Below are positions 33,081-44,429 of a stretch of 64,000 nucleotides of DNA, in pieces. Below the pieces are notes generated by a model. That model ran no database searches, was not told the DNA's origin, and saw only the letters and a program-made list of their open reading frames with translations. Every line of letters starts with the position of its first letter. Position 1 is the first letter of the stretch. The translations under genes were made by a program, and so were the position numbers. Source of the stretch: Ypsolopha sequella (Eukaryota > Arthropoda > Insecta > Lepidoptera > Ypsolophidae). The stretch is from contig OW204005.1 of the NCBI GenBank assembly GCA_934047225.1, positions 24,312,396-24,376,395 of the forward strand, read 5' to 3'.

Positions 33081-33157
33081 AGGGTGTGTCGATTTCCTAC
33101 TTTTTTCGAATTTCATACTGTAATAGTGACATTATTTTGAAAGGATCTACAATAAGC
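33081..33157 (-). repeat. Short repeat inversely matching 52088-52170
   Basis: AGGGTGTGTCGATTTCC..CTGTAATAGTGA..ATTATTTTGAAA is the reverse complement, with changes, of 52088-52170. The element is unclassified. Confidence 0.6.
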
Positions 33158-33453
33158 TCAAAAACATTGGAGGACATCCTCTGCTCGCTCATTTGATTCA
33201 AAGTTTTACAAAATGGAGGGGAGATAAAAAAAAATTTCGTCTTTAATATTTATTGTATTCTTTCTTTTGTTTCATCGTTATGTATGTAATTCACTAAAAA
33301 TAGGTAATGAAAATTGTGTTGTTATTTGAGGTCATACGAAAAAAAAAACTGGTAAAAAGGGAAATTCTGTGAATTTACATAGTTTTGTTTTTTCTGAGAT
33401 ATGTTAAGAGACGAATATTTTTTATGACAAAATTTCATAAGGCCATAAAAAAA
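33158..33453. other. Unassigned AT-rich sequence
   Basis: No recognised feature. Confidence 0.35.
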
Positions 33454-33578
33454 AACCGGCCAAGTGCGAATCAGACTCGCGTACCTAGGGTTCCATATTG
33501 TGGATGATAAATTTAATTTTGTAATTTTTTTTCGTGAATTTCTGAATCGCTTTATTTTTCCTATAATCTTTACGTAAA
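33454..33578 (+). repeat. Left part of a dispersed repeat split by the BEL element
   Basis: CGGCCAAGTGCGAATCAGAC..TAGGGTTCC opens a widespread lepidopteran repeat. It continues after the BEL insertion at 41283-41990, which ends with GGACGGACAACGGAGTC..TACGGAACCC. A different copy lies at 63704-64000. Confidence 0.6.
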
Positions 33579-33583
33579 ACACA

Positions 33584-34008
33584 TGTTCACGCCACCAGCG
33601 TGACGTTCGCGCATGCGCATGACTAATTTCGCGGCGCAGCGCTGGCGCCACCTGACAGCGCCAGCGACTGGTGCGCCGGCGGTTCGCTCGCTCTCTTCCG
33701 CACGGGACATCGTCCGAACCACACGTGTGTACACACTCGCGCCGCCAACACGCCGAAATCTCGCGTATCCTGTGTTCCTACCAGTGTTGTGTTCATACCA
33801 GTGCTGTGTTTATTACTCCACCAACCAAGATATACTGTTCATCCCTGTCCAAGATCAGCCCTGTCATCATCAGCCCGACAAGGAGTACACCACGCGGCAC
33901 ATTGTCAGCCCATCCACAGAAATCCAAAACAGGTCAGTGCACCCACAATTCTCCAGTGTAAATCCTCAAATCCCATCAGCTCTGCATTCCTGTAACCTCG
34001 CGGTTACA
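33584..34008 (+). repeat. 5' LTR of the full-length BEL element
   Basis: TGTTCACGCCACC...CGCGGTTACA, 425 bp, TG..CA ends. GC-rich for the window. TTTTGGTCACTTCGAGCGG immediately downstream is the likely primer-binding site (TGGTCACTTCG). Confidence 0.92.
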
Positions 34009-35189
34009 TTTTGGTCACTTCGAGCGGAAAATTTTTGGTTTTTGGCTCTTCGGGCCTTTGAACCACCCCCCGCCTCCCCCCCGCCGGCCCGTAACTTTGT
34101 TTGAACCAGCCCCCGTCGATTTACCGCGCCCGCGCCGCCTAGAACATTCCATTTATCTGTATAGAACCGGCCCCCCCCGCCCCCGGCACACAATAAACTC
34201 ACTTTCATCCCGTTTATTATTATTATTCAGCTCAGATAATATAATTATATCCATTCAGCCCAATTGTTTATTACAGTCCACTATATTTCTTTATTAAACC
34301 CCCCGACCCGACCCGACCCAATTTACCTATTTTTACCCAATTTTTGCCCGCGGAGAGGTGTAAATCTGCCCATTGTCAAAGATAGTTTTCATATCTTGCG
34401 AGATATTTTTTTGGTGCGAGTATAAATTCGCTTTATTTCGTGCACTTACATACGTTACATATATACATAAGTTACGTATGTTGAGTACATACGTATACAT
34501 TATAATATAACGTTATTACGTTACGTATTACCAAAGCTTGATTTGCATCATTGGATTGTCCACTCATTTAGAACTGATTTCGGCCAGGTAAATACATTCG
34601 TTGTTGTTTACGCACTCAAAGAAGTAGGTAGGTATTTTGTTCTATAAATAGAATTTTCGACGAGTGATGTTTTTGTTGTAAATATACTATCGTGTAGGCA
34701 AGAACTAACGCGTATTGTCGGCACATAATTTCAAGGCAAATAACATAAAAGTGAACAAGTTCATCAGCCCTTTCCGATATTTTGTGTTACGGTAATCTCG
34801 TGTCGCAGTAATAGATTGCCGGACAGTTTTTTCGTGTTATTGCCTGCTTTTTAACCGGGTGCATATAGCACAAATATAGTAAACATTTTTTTTTTTCTCT
34901 TCTCGTCTCTGCTCTTATTGTTTATGGTACACATATAGGGTGTTTCACGTTGGTTTATCAGCTCATATACAGGTTTAAAAAAAAAAAATTTTTTTTTTCT
35001 CTGTCGTGTTTATTTAAGTGTTCCGTGTTCCGTTTGAACATAGTCATTGTTACTTCATCCGCGCAAGTATCTCAGCTCTATTCATCTATCTCATCAATTA
35101 TTTTAGTTGTACGTCCGCTCTTATAGTTCAGCTCAAACTCGTTGCGTATTTTATCTTAGTAAACAACCACCTAGTTTAACAAGATTAAG
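34009..35189 (+). other. BEL 5' leader
   Basis: 1.18 kb without a conserved ORF. It contains a C-rich tract at 34064-34190, (CGACC)n at 34303-34317 and TACGTA-rich repeats near 34445-34530. Confidence 0.6.
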
Positions 35190-36758
35190 ATGTCTTCGAA
35201 ATCACAAGCCGCGATGTTTCGTGAGGCCGTAAAGGCGATAGTTCTGTTAAAGGAGATTGGTGCGGCGGTCGAGGCAGGCGACAGAAAAACATATTCTGTG
35301 GCGGACTTCACCGCTCGTTACGCAAACATACAAAGCGTTAAAACTAAGTTAGAGGACGTATATTATGAGATCCTTGACGATGAGGATTTGTCCGACGAAA
35401 CTGAGGCAACCTACACAAAAAATTTTCAGTCGGCACTTAGCAACTATGATGCTATCCTAGTGGCATTCGAAAAACTGAAAGAAAAATCAGCTCTTCCGGA
35501 CAAGACGCAACCCCTCAGCTCAGGTACACCCGTTGGTGTTCTACCAAAAATACCCATACCGGAGTTTCATTCGAACGTTGAAGAATGGCCCTCATTTATT
35601 GCCGTTTTTAGGAGCCTCATCAGTGAGATGGCTACAGTCTCGGATGCTGTCAAGCTGCATTATTTGTTAGGTGCCCTAAAGGGTGAGGCACATGAAATGG
35701 TGAAACACCTCTACCCTACCAACGAGAATTATCCCATAGCCATGGAAATTCTCACCAAGCGTTACGACAATCGTCGCGTACTCATTGACCGATTTGTGGA
35801 CATTATAATGAACCTTCCGCACATCCACATGCGCTCGGATATCCGCACATCGTTCTTAATTCCGCTTATCTCAGCGCAAAGCGCTCTCCGCAATCTTGAT
35901 CTGCCCATGAAGGATTCTGACTATGTTTTCGTGTCCATGGTGGTGCGAAAACTACAAGGCGAGCTCCGCACTCTTTTCGAGCGGAAGTACGGATCTCGCG
36001 CAACTCTGCCCACGCTCAAGAACCTCATTGAGTTTTTGGAAGAGCACGCACGCTGCAAGGAGAATGAGTCATCGTCCCTTGCGTCACAGGATGCTCCTTC
36101 TTCAGCACGGCTCGGCCCGTCAGAAAGGCTCACTCAGCTCAATAAGCTGCTTCAGCCCACTCGAGGTACTCCACGTCAGCCCTACCAGGCTCATCAAGAG
36201 TTCCGCCCCATAGCTCCTCGGCAGGACAATCGCTCCCCCCGTCCTATTCGTCAACCATTTTTGGCATTTGCGACAGCGCCAGTTTACTCGGCCCAAACAT
36301 CCCCATCACCCACTCGCCAACAAAATTATTCGGCTCAACCTTCTTCCCCTTCTGGTGGTATGCCATGCCCATACTGCAGGAATAGGGGACACAAACTCAT
36401 CGCCTGCCCAGAATTTAATAACCAACCGGTTCAAGGTCGGTGGGATTTTGTGAACTCACGCAACCGGTGCCGACGCTGTTTGGGTCCTCATTATGAGAAC
36501 GAGTGCAGGTCTACACGGGCATGCAAGGAGTGTGGGCGGACTGACCACCACACTTCATTGCATCGCCATGGGGCCATGTCTCCGACACGCTCATCTGCTC
36601 ATTTGCTGCCTCCGTCTCTACGTGAGCAGCCCAGACAGCGCTCAGCGCATGAGCCTCAATACCATTCGGCACATGCAACACAGGCACACACGTCCCATCC
36701 CAACTCGCCCACTCAATCGCGATCACCAAGTAGGTCTCGGGTAGGTAGGCAACAGTGA
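35190..36758 (+). CDS. gag: BEL/Pao Gag polyprotein (522 aa)
   Basis: Structural Gag that forms the particle. Residues about 1-110 are an acidic helical N-terminus. Residues about 118-265 carry the Pao Gag domain (IPIPEFHSNVEEWPSF, LGALKGEAHEMVKHL, LTKRYDNRRVLIDRF). Knuckles from about 393 to 445 are CPYCRNRGHKLIAC, CRRCLGPHYENEC and CKECGRTDHHTSLH. The tail is rich in Ser, His and Gln. The frame closes at a TGA whose next codon is CTA, and the same frame stays open for another 1.8 kb into pol. The stop may be a readthrough site or a mutation. The start ATG at 35190 is preceded by AAGATTAAG. Confidence 0.92.
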   Translation: MSSKSQAAMFREAVKAIVLLKEIGAAVEAGDRKTYSVADFTARYANIQSVKTKLEDVYYEILDDEDLSDETEATYTKNFQSALSNYDAILVAFEKLKEKSALPDKTQPLSSGTPVGVLPKIPIPEFHSNVEEWPSFIAVFRSLISEMATVSDAVKLHYLLGALKGEAHEMVKHLYPTNENYPIAMEILTKRYDNRRVLIDRFVDIIMNLPHIHMRSDIRTSFLIPLISAQSALRNLDLPMKDSDYVFVSMVVRKLQGELRTLFERKYGSRATLPTLKNLIEFLEEHARCKENESSSLASQDAPSSARLGPSERLTQLNKLLQPTRGTPRQPYQAHQEFRPIAPRQDNRSPRPIRQPFLAFATAPVYSAQTSPSPTRQQNYSAQPSSPSGGMPCPYCRNRGHKLIACPEFNNQPVQGRWDFVNSRNRCRRCLGPHYENECRSTRACKECGRTDHHTSLHRHGAMSPTRSSAHLLPPSLREQPRQRSAHEPQYHSAHATQAHTSHPNSPTQSRSPSRSRVGRQQ

Positions 36759-36761
36759 CTA
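36756..36761 (+). promoter_or_regulatory. Candidate UGA-CUA stop-codon readthrough site
   Basis: The gag frame reads CAG TGA CTA and then remains open to the protease through a His/Ser-rich linker of 34 codons. UGA followed by CUA is a known leaky stop context in RNA viruses and animal genes. Two later nonsense codons in pol mean simple decay is also possible. Confidence 0.4.
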
Positions 36762-38588
36762 CCTACAATAACAGAGCACTATGAAGGCGAGGACGACCAG
36801 CACTCAGCACACTCATCACACATTCACTCATCACATACACACTCAGCTCATTTTCACTCAATGACTTCAACTCCAACAGAGAATTCCTGTAACTCCGCAC
36901 AACGTGTAGTGAACGTCACTAACACGCCAATTTTGTTGCCAACCGTCTCACTTAAAATAGCAGACGTACATGGTCAATTTCACTCAGCACGAGCCCTGTT
37001 AGACTGTGGAAGTATGCTGACTCTTTGTTCTCAGCGCATGGCCAGAATTTTAAATTTACCATTAAATCAAACATCTCTAAAAATCGCAGGAGTTGGAAAT
37101 CAGCACACACAAAACTCAAAGGCATCAATCACAATTGTATGCCGACCTACACACCGTGACACACCTACGATCACGGCCACAGCTCATATATTGAAGAACG
37201 TAACTGGGTACCTACCGTTAGAAAAGGTTCCAGATCTCGCTCAGTTAACAGGTCACCCACCGATTCCTCTTGCTGATCGAGAATATCACACACCAGCTCC
37301 GGTTGATCTAATACTAGGATCTGACGTTCTTGGTCAAGTGTTAGACGGAACCAAGGTTTCGCTCGGCCCTGGCAAGCCCATAGCCTTCGGCACGATATTT
37401 GATTTTACATTGATAGGACCTTTCGAAAGTTTACATACCTCACCCACGAATCAGGTCAATTCAGTTCACATTGTCGGCTCTCACACGGACTCAGAGCATT
37501 CAACTCATGACATTCACAAAAGTCTTGAGAGGTTTTGGGAATCCGAGGAACCCCAAACCTACAAGCATACCAGCCCATTAGAGGAACAGTGTGAGGACAT
37601 TTTCCGCACCACAACTACTCGTGAACCATCAGGTCAATATATGGTTACACTGCCCTTTCTGCACAACGCGCCGACATTAGGTTCCACTCATGCTATTGCG
37701 CTACGCAGGTTTCTCAATTTAGAGAAGAAGCTGCTAGCGAACCCACCCTTCCGCTCGAAATACGTAGAGTTCATGTCAGATTACATAAAATCGGGACATA
37801 TGTCGCCGTGTCACCCCAATACCTTTGCTCATAAATCCCATTTCTATATCCCACATCATGGCATATTTAAGCCAGGATCAGAAAAGTTACGCTGCGTCTT
37901 TGACGGAAGTTGTAAAAGCTCAAATGGCGTCAATTTAAATGATTGTCTTCATACAGGTCCAGCTCTTCAACAAGATATTGTTGACATTATCATGTCCTTC
38001 AGGATCCACTCACAAGTTTTCAGCACTGACATCCGAATGATGTTCAGAAATATCCTCATTCACCCAGAGCAAAGACCTTTTCAACTCATTCTCTGGCGGT
38101 CTTCACCCGACCAGCCCCTGCTCACGTATGCCCTTAATACCGTCACATATGGATTAAGGTCCAGCCCATACCATGCCATCCGCACTTTACTCCAATTGGC
38201 TGATGACGAAGGTCATCGCTACCCCCACGCTGCTCAGATCCTCCGCAAATCAATATTTGTGGACGACATTCTCTCAGGTGCAGATTCTGTGGAATCTGCT
38301 CAGTCGCTCCAAAACGATCTGATCGAGTTACTCGCCCTAGGTGGCTTCCAGCTCAGTAAATGGACCTCCAACTCGCCTCAGCTCCTTGAACGGTTCCCAG
38401 ATGACCAGTGCGACATGCCCAAGGACTTTGACTTCAGTCCCGACTCTAATTCCATTAAGGTTCTGGGAATACAGTGGATTCCTCAAACTGATGAGTTCAC
38501 TTATCGCATTTCTCTGCCCACTCATGCTCAAGTCACAAAGCGCTCCATTCTCAGTACAGTAGCGTCTCTCTATGACCCCAATGGCTAG
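36759..38588 (+). pseudogene. pol: BEL pol part 1: protease and reverse transcriptase
   Basis: In frame with gag; the first Met is at 36861. A Pao-type aspartic protease region follows, with the active-site-like ALLDCGSMLTLCS (about residue 50 after that Met) and ILGSDVLGQVLDG. The reverse transcriptase has LRCVFDGSCKSSNGVNLND, STDIRMMFRNILIHPEQR (first catalytic Asp), TYGLRSSPYHAIRTLL and the catalytic FVDDILSGAD. The frame ends with TAG in the segment SLYDPNG just after the thumb, where relatives read through. Protease and palm residues look intact, so loss of function would come from the stop. Confidence 0.88.
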
Positions 38589-38958
38589 GTTACTCCAGTC
38601 ATCTTCCGCGCAAAGATTCTTCTCCAGAAGCTTTGGCTTCTGAAAATAGGATGGGATGAGCCTATCTCTGAAGAAGTCCACACAGAGTGGCAACACATTT
38701 CAGAGGATCTTCCTCAGCTCTCAAACCTCCGTTTACCTCGACACATTTGTAAGTATAAGCCCACGTCTACTTACTCACTTCACGGGTTCGCGGACGCATC
38801 AGAGGCTGGCTTTGGTGCCGTTATCTACCTTCATGAGCGCAATACCACTGGACATGTCAATGTACACCTAATCATTGGCAAGTCCAAGGTCGCACCCATT
38901 AAGACTCGCCTCTCAATCCCGAAATTGGAGTTGTCAGCCGCGACTCTTTTATCTTAGC
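38589..38958 (+). pseudogene. pol: BEL pol part 2: RNase H start
   Basis: Same frame between the TAG at 38586 and the TAG at 38956. It encodes VTPVIFRAKILLQKLWLLK and the RNase H opening STYSLHGFADASEAGFGAVI, with the first catalytic Asp in FADAS, then KTRLSIPKLELSAATLL before the stop. Confidence 0.85.
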
Positions 38959-40895
38959 TCATGACTCGAGTGTCAGCCCAACTGTCAGCTCATATACCCA
39001 TTCAAACACACACATGCTGGTCAGATAGCACAATAGTGTTGGCATGGCTCAATACCCCACCTCACCGATTACAGACTTTCGAGGCCAATCGAGTGGCTAA
39101 GATCACAGCTACTTCAACTAGCAATACGTGGAGGCATGTGCCCACGAACCTCAACCCTGCTGACTGTGCAAGCAGAGGCATGTCTGCCCAGTCTCTCTCA
39201 CTTCATGACCTTTGGTGGTCACCCAGTTGGCTCAAAGAACCTACCTGCACTTGGCCCAAGTTGCCACCCGCTCTAGGCCATCATGCTCTCCCAGGCCTTA
39301 AGCCCAAAAAGGTACCAGCACACATAGCAGTCCCAGATATCGATCTGGACTTGCTAACTCACTACAGCTCACTTGACAAGCTCGTCGGAGTGACGGCTTG
39401 TATTCAAAGGTTCATATTCAATTGTCGGCACAGCCCAGATGCACGGCGCTCTGGTCCGTTGACAGCTAATGAACGCAGGGACGCTCTGTTGCACTGGGTC
39501 CGCTCCGTTCAGCACAATGAGTTTGCTGAAGACATTAATCGTATCCAGACTGATAAAGTTTGTCCCGTTCGGCTCCAGCGCCTCTCGCCCTTCATAAAGG
39601 ACGGCCTCTTGAGAGTCGGTGGTCGTCTCTCTCACGCGTCAATTAGGTATGACGCTCAACACCCACTCATTCTACCCAGCTCAAGTCCGCTCGTAGATCT
39701 CATCATAGACCATTATCACAAAATACACTGCCACCCTGGAGGTGACACATTACACGCCATATTACGCCAGCAGTACTGGATTCTGTCCGCTCGTCGTATT
39801 ATTAGACACCGCGTGTTTAAATGTATTAGATGTTTCCGGTGCCGCGCTCAGCCTAAGGCTCCGCTCATGGCTGATCTCCCAGCAGACAGAGTTACTCCTC
39901 AGCCAGTTTTTAGTCACGTCACGACGGACTTTGCTGGCCACTTCTTCGTTAAATCCAGCACATTGCGGAACGCGAAACTCATAAAGGCGTACTTTTGTAT
40001 TTTCGTTTGCCTCGCAACAAAGGCGGTTCATTTGGAACCAGTCTCTGCACTCACAACGGAAGCGTTCTTTGCGGCATTGCAACGTTTTATCTCACGTCGC
40101 GGTACTCCAGTTCTCATTCGCTCAGACTGCGGCACAAACTATGTAGGTGCTAGGAATCAGCTCATTGAAGTTCAGAACTTCCTCAGGTCAAACAATGATG
40201 CAATCACTCACAAGCTCGCGAATCAGCACATAACTTGGTTACTGAACCCGCCTAAAGGGCCTTGGTTCGGCGCTTTGCACGAAATAAACGTAAAATCCAC
40301 CAAGCAACTACTTTATCGCGTGATAGGTGAACAGCACCTCACTTTTGAGGAATTCTCTACCCTTTTGGCTCGAATTGAGGCTGTACTCAACTCAAGACCC
40401 CTCTGCCCAATTTCATCCGACCCTACGGACTTTGAACCTCTCACGGCCGGACATTTCATTATTGGTCGTCCGCTCACCGCTCTACCTGAGCAGTCTTTTG
40501 ACGACAGACCCATATCTGCTCTTAAACGCTTTCAGCTCATTCAAGCGCTCTCTCAGCGCTTTTGGACTCTCTGGTCCAGATCCTACCTCCATACCCTGCA
40601 AACCCGCTCCAAATGGCTCTCCCCTTCTTCCCCTCCTCAAGTGGGTGAACTGGTCCTCATCAAAGAGGATGACCTGCCTCCGCTCCAATGGAAGTTGGGG
40701 AGAATTCTCCGCACGATACCTGGCAAGGATGGAGTGATCCGAGTTGTGGATCTGGACACAGCCCATGGAAATCTGCGACGACCTGTGTTCAAGATAGCCA
40801 GGTTGCCGTTGGATTCAGCTCAAGAGGAGTCGCAGCCCCGGCCCCCCCAGGATGTTCACGCCACCAGCGTGACGTTCGCGCATGCGCATGACTAA
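38959..40895 (+). pseudogene. pol: BEL pol part 3: RNase H end and integrase
   Basis: Same frame, first Met at 38961. RNase H continues with TCWSDSTIVLAWLN and HVPTNLNPADCASRGM. The integrase zinc-binding region is HCHPGGDTLHAILRQQYWIL with CIRCFRC. The core keeps all three acidic residues: TTDFAGHF, IRSDCGTNYVG and GALHEINVKS. The C-terminal DUF5641-like domain reads VGELVLIKEDDLPPLQWKLG and DGVIRVVDLDTA, ending just before the 3' LTR. The segment is open throughout (645 codons). Confidence 0.88.
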
Positions 40896-41277
40896 TTTCG
40901 CGGCGCAGCGCTGGCGCCACCTGACAGCGCCAGCGACTGGTGCGCCGGCGGTTCGCTCGCTCTCTTCCGCACGGGACATCGTCCAAACCACACGTGTGTA
41001 CACACTCGCGCCGCCAACACGCCGAAATCTCGCGTATCCTGTGTTCCTACCAGTGTTGTGTTCATACCAGTGCTGTGTTTATTACTCCACCAACCAAGAT
41101 ATACTGTTCATCCCTGTCCAAGATCAGCCCTGTCATCATCAGCCCGACAAGGAGTACACCACGCGGCACATTGTCAGCCCATCCACAGACATCCAAAACA
41201 GGTCAGTGCACCCACAATTCTCCAGTGTCAATCCTCAAATCCCATCAGCTCTGCATTCCTGTAACCTCGCGGTTACA
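40853..41277 (+). repeat. 3' LTR of the full-length BEL element
   Basis: 425 bp, matching the 5' LTR except at three positions (for example GTCCAAACC versus GTCCGAACC). Its start overlaps the last codons of pol. The preceding GCCCCCCCAGGA region holds no obvious long polypurine tract. Confidence 0.92.
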
Positions 41278-41282
41278 ACACA

Positions 41283-41990
41283 TATTACCATGATTTGTTT
41301 CATATTTTTTGGTCCACCAGTTTTGGAGGTAAGGGGGAGGGGGGACATAAATTTTTTTATGGTTTTTCAAGGATTTCTCAAAATAGATGCAAATAAATAC
41401 AGCCATAATATATAGTTTTACAATCAACTTTTTATTACTTACAATTTGATACACATATTGTATTTGTATAAAATATATATATATTTTACTTCTTTTTTTA
41501 TATTTCTCATTTGTGTTTATTTTTTGAATCACTATAGTTTTCCTGTAATTGGCCAGCTATGGTCTATAATCAACATTTTTTTCATATTTTTTGGTTTACC
41601 AGTTTCGGAGATAAGGAGGGAGGACATACATATTTTTGTGTTTTTTTAAGATTTCTCGAAACCACTGCCAGTAAATAAAGTATATCTTTTTACAATCAAC
41701 TTTTTAGTATCTACAATTTGATATCAACATTGTATTTTTAGGACACTTTTTTTATTTTTCTCACTTTTGTTTTGTAAATATTTTAATAAATTTCAAACTT
41801 TTCATATGTTTTATAAACTGTGTTATGTAAGAAAATAAATTCTATTTTTGTGCTACATTTCGTGTCTTTATCTTTACCGGTGCTAAAGTTATAAGTTTGT
41901 GACATACGGACGGAAGGATAGACGGACGGACAACGGAGTCTTACCATAAAGGTTCCTTTTGTGTCTTTTGGTACTACGGAACCCTTAAAA
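41283..41990 (+). repeat. Right part of the split dispersed repeat, with internal duplication
   Basis: An about 280-bp unit occurs twice in diverged form: TTTTTTGGTCCACCAGTTTT / TTTTTTGGTTTACCAGTTTC, and TTTTACAATCAACTTTTTA in both. It ends in GGACGGACAACGGAGTC..GGTACTACGGAACCC, the conserved 3' part of the family at 63704. Confidence 0.6.
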
Positions 41991-42491
41991 TGTAAGAGAG
42001 GACAAAATTTGTTTCTTCTTAAAAAACTTTAAAAAAGCTTTTTTTCTTCGTAAAACAAAGCGTAAAATCGTCCAATATAAAAAGATTACATATATTTTTA
42101 TTTAAGGGGAACGAAAATACAAACAGAAATAAAATGTCAGCTTTCGGATGATTTTGTTGCAATAATTAGGTTACGTATAGCCATAAAAAAAATACATGTT
42201 TTTGGTTGAACTTTAAGGTATTCATTTTCCACAAACCACGTTAATCGATTCATATTTGTACTGTCAATGAATTTTTTTGTAACCCTCTATTGCACACTTC
42301 TTATCGATTTTGTTTCAGGTATCGCTTTCGCGATTTTGTTGTTTTTTTTTTAATAAAATTAGTGTGAATGATATCTATTCATTTTCCAAATACCACGTTA
42401 TTCGGGTCAAAAAAAGCACCCCCTTTTTCCAAAAATACGTAAATCCACTGATGCAGTCAGCGGCAGCAAGATATTGTCAGTCTACGCCTAG

Positions 42492-42872
42492 CTAACCTGA
42501 CCTCGATGATTATTGTTATCCAAACAATGTCGATGGGGACTAGCACTAGTCCCTGACATATGGTAATCGTAATTATGGTGCCGGTCACAAGTCCGGGCGC
42601 AAGCAAAAACCGAAGAGGGGAGCCTAGTTGCTAGGGGTGTTCCTTCGGTCTCTGATTGTAACAGCGAGTGCAGAGTCATGCAACTCAGTTGGGATCTGCA
42701 CTATCCATCTAGTTGCATGGCAAGGCTACCTGGGGCCTAAGGACTACCTGCACCTCTACCTTATGTGGAGGTGCAGACAGTCCTTGAAAGACAGGGCATA
42801 GGTGGCGAGGGCACCACTTATGACACAAAGTGCCCAAACTAATTATCTTATTGGTCACAGCTTGGAAGTAAT
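42492..42872 (+). other. LINE 5' untranslated region / internal promoter region
   Basis: 381 bp from the target duplication to the ORF1 ATG. It should hold the internal promoter of such elements, but no specific motif is recognisable. Confidence 0.5.
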
Positions 42873-44429
42873 ATGGAAAGTACGATGAAATCTGTTATTG
42901 TGCCATGCGACCCGGCTAGCGACCGGCGTTCTGAGGTTCCCGGGCCTCAGTCCGAGAAATTTGTTACCGAAGGAGCTGGTGGTGTAGCGTCCCAGGCGCC
43001 ACCAGTGCTCAATGCAACTGGACAAGACTGCAATGAGGCGCAGAACCACCAACCGAAGAAGCCGGAGGGAGTACCGCGGAGACTGGATGAGGGTGCTCAT
43101 GGTGGCAAGGGGGGAGGTGACGCTGTGGGGGAGGTTGGCTCCGAGGTGGCGCCGCCCGCCAACGGGGTGGGGGGAGCCTCAGGGCAGAACTCCGCCCCGG
43201 AGGCGGGTGGGCCGATGAGAGCCAAACGCCACAGCAGGCTTACGGGAAGCCAACGAAGAGTTAGAGCCAGGGCCTTCCGTAGGCTAGAACAAGAGCGGCT
43301 ACAAGCCGTGTATAAACTGAAGGACGCGGGAGTTGTTAAGCTGCTTGGCGCGGAGGCACTTGTGCCTCCTGCAGCCGGGACAGCCAACTACGCGAAGGGC
43401 GGAGAGAGTGGATCGGGGTGCGCAACAATGAATGTGGGCCCTGATCAACTAACTCTGATGGCAAGGAGCCTAGGGGTGGCCATTCCGAACGCCCACACAA
43501 ACACACACTCACACTCAACATCAACACACAACAAACACAAAGACGCTGCAGATGGGGTCCGTGTTTGCAAGGATGTGGTGGCCCAGGGAACCGCCCAGTC
43601 CGCCAAGCCTGCTGCCGATGCAGCCGTACTTCCCACCAAAAAAAGTGGGAAACGTGGTAGCAGAGGTAAGGGCAAAGGCAACTTAGCCTTAGCGGACAAA
43701 CAGGGTACCCCCGATCAGCCGCTACTACCTACCAAGCAGGCCTCGTCAGTGGTGGCTTTCACACACCCGAGCTCACAACTACACTACACAAGTGATAGGA
43801 ATCAGAAGAGACAGCGCAGTACCGAGACGATCTCCCCGACCACTGCCGTAGCAGGGAAGAAGGTCCGACTCACAGAGGGGGTTGGGTGCGCTGGCCCTTC
43901 TGACACCAACACGCTCACCAACACATACGCGGGAGCGGTCACTGCCCACCTGGTTGTGGTGGTGCTGCAAAAAGACCAAGCTGAGATGGACGAGACCCGG
44001 GCCAGCATCCTGAGGCGTAATCTCGAATCTCTGGTGTTTGCCAAATTCATGGCGGACCAGAGTGACGACTCGCTGTGGATGCCGGCTTTTAAGGTGTTCC
44101 CTCGTCTGGCTAGCGGGGGCCTGAGGATTCTGTGTCAAGATGACCAGACCCACGAGTGGCTGACATCTCAGGTTGGTCAGTTAAAGGGGTTATGGGAGGG
44201 CTGCCCGGGGTATCACCTCATGCAGGAAAGCCTCATACCCAAATATACAAGAGGGATTATCTGGGTTCCTGACTTCATGGAGGGGGACGCTCGACTCCTT
44301 ATGAAGTTCCTGGCTGCCATGAATCGCAGGAACCTAGATATTAAATCTTGGAGCCTCATCACGTCTGAGGTACAAAAAGAGGGTTTAACACAGAATATCA
44401 CCCTTATGGTAGGTATTCCCCCGGTTTAA
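42873..44429 (+). CDS. LINE ORF1 protein, main part (518 aa)
   Basis: RNA-binding/chaperone-like ORF1 product expected in the retrotransposition particle. Residues about 1-300 are low-complexity and basic (GKRGSRGKGKGNLALA), with proline- and glycine-rich stretches and a His/Thr/Ser repeat (THTNTHSHSTSTH). Residues about 350-515 form a compact domain: LVVVVLQKDQAEMDETRASI, GGLRILCQDDQTHEWL, IIWVPDFMEGDARLLMKFL. It resembles the DUF4780-type domain of LOA-group elements. No CCHC knuckle is seen. It ends at TAA 44427, but the same frame continues (see 44430-44804), so the stop appears to be a nonsense mutation. Confidence 0.8.
   Translation: MESTMKSVIVPCDPASDRRSEVPGPQSEKFVTEGAGGVASQAPPVLNATGQDCNEAQNHQPKKPEGVPRRLDEGAHGGKGGGDAVGEVGSEVAPPANGVGGASGQNSAPEAGGPMRAKRHSRLTGSQRRVRARAFRRLEQERLQAVYKLKDAGVVKLLGAEALVPPAAGTANYAKGGESGSGCATMNVGPDQLTLMARSLGVAIPNAHTNTHSHSTSTHNKHKDAADGVRVCKDVVAQGTAQSAKPAADAAVLPTKKSGKRGSRGKGKGNLALADKQGTPDQPLLPTKQASSVVAFTHPSSQLHYTSDRNQKRQRSTETISPTTAVAGKKVRLTEGVGCAGPSDTNTLTNTYAGAVTAHLVVVVLQKDQAEMDETRASILRRNLESLVFAKFMADQSDDSLWMPAFKVFPRLASGGLRILCQDDQTHEWLTSQVGQLKGLWEGCPGYHLMQESLIPKYTRGIIWVPDFMEGDARLLMKFLAAMNRRNLDIKSWSLITSEVQKEGLTQNITLMVGIPPV

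Larger units (their letters stand above)
33584..41277 (+). mobile_element. BEL/Pao LTR retrotransposon, full length, pol with nonsense codons
   Basis: 425-bp LTRs flank gag and pol in one continuous reading frame. The 5-bp target duplication ACACA is at 33579-33583 and 41278-41282. The LTRs differ at three positions by eye, so the insertion is fairly young. All domains (Gag, A17-type protease, reverse transcriptase, RNase H, integrase with DUF5641-type tail) are present. Stops lie at 36756 (TGA), 38586 (TAG) and 38956 (TAG). No env. Confidence 0.93.

Noticed and set aside
33613..34297. ORFs of 68-163 codons in the BEL LTR and leader
   Set aside because: They start inside the LTR and repeat in the 3' LTR (40882-41415). 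LTR sequence is not coding in this family.
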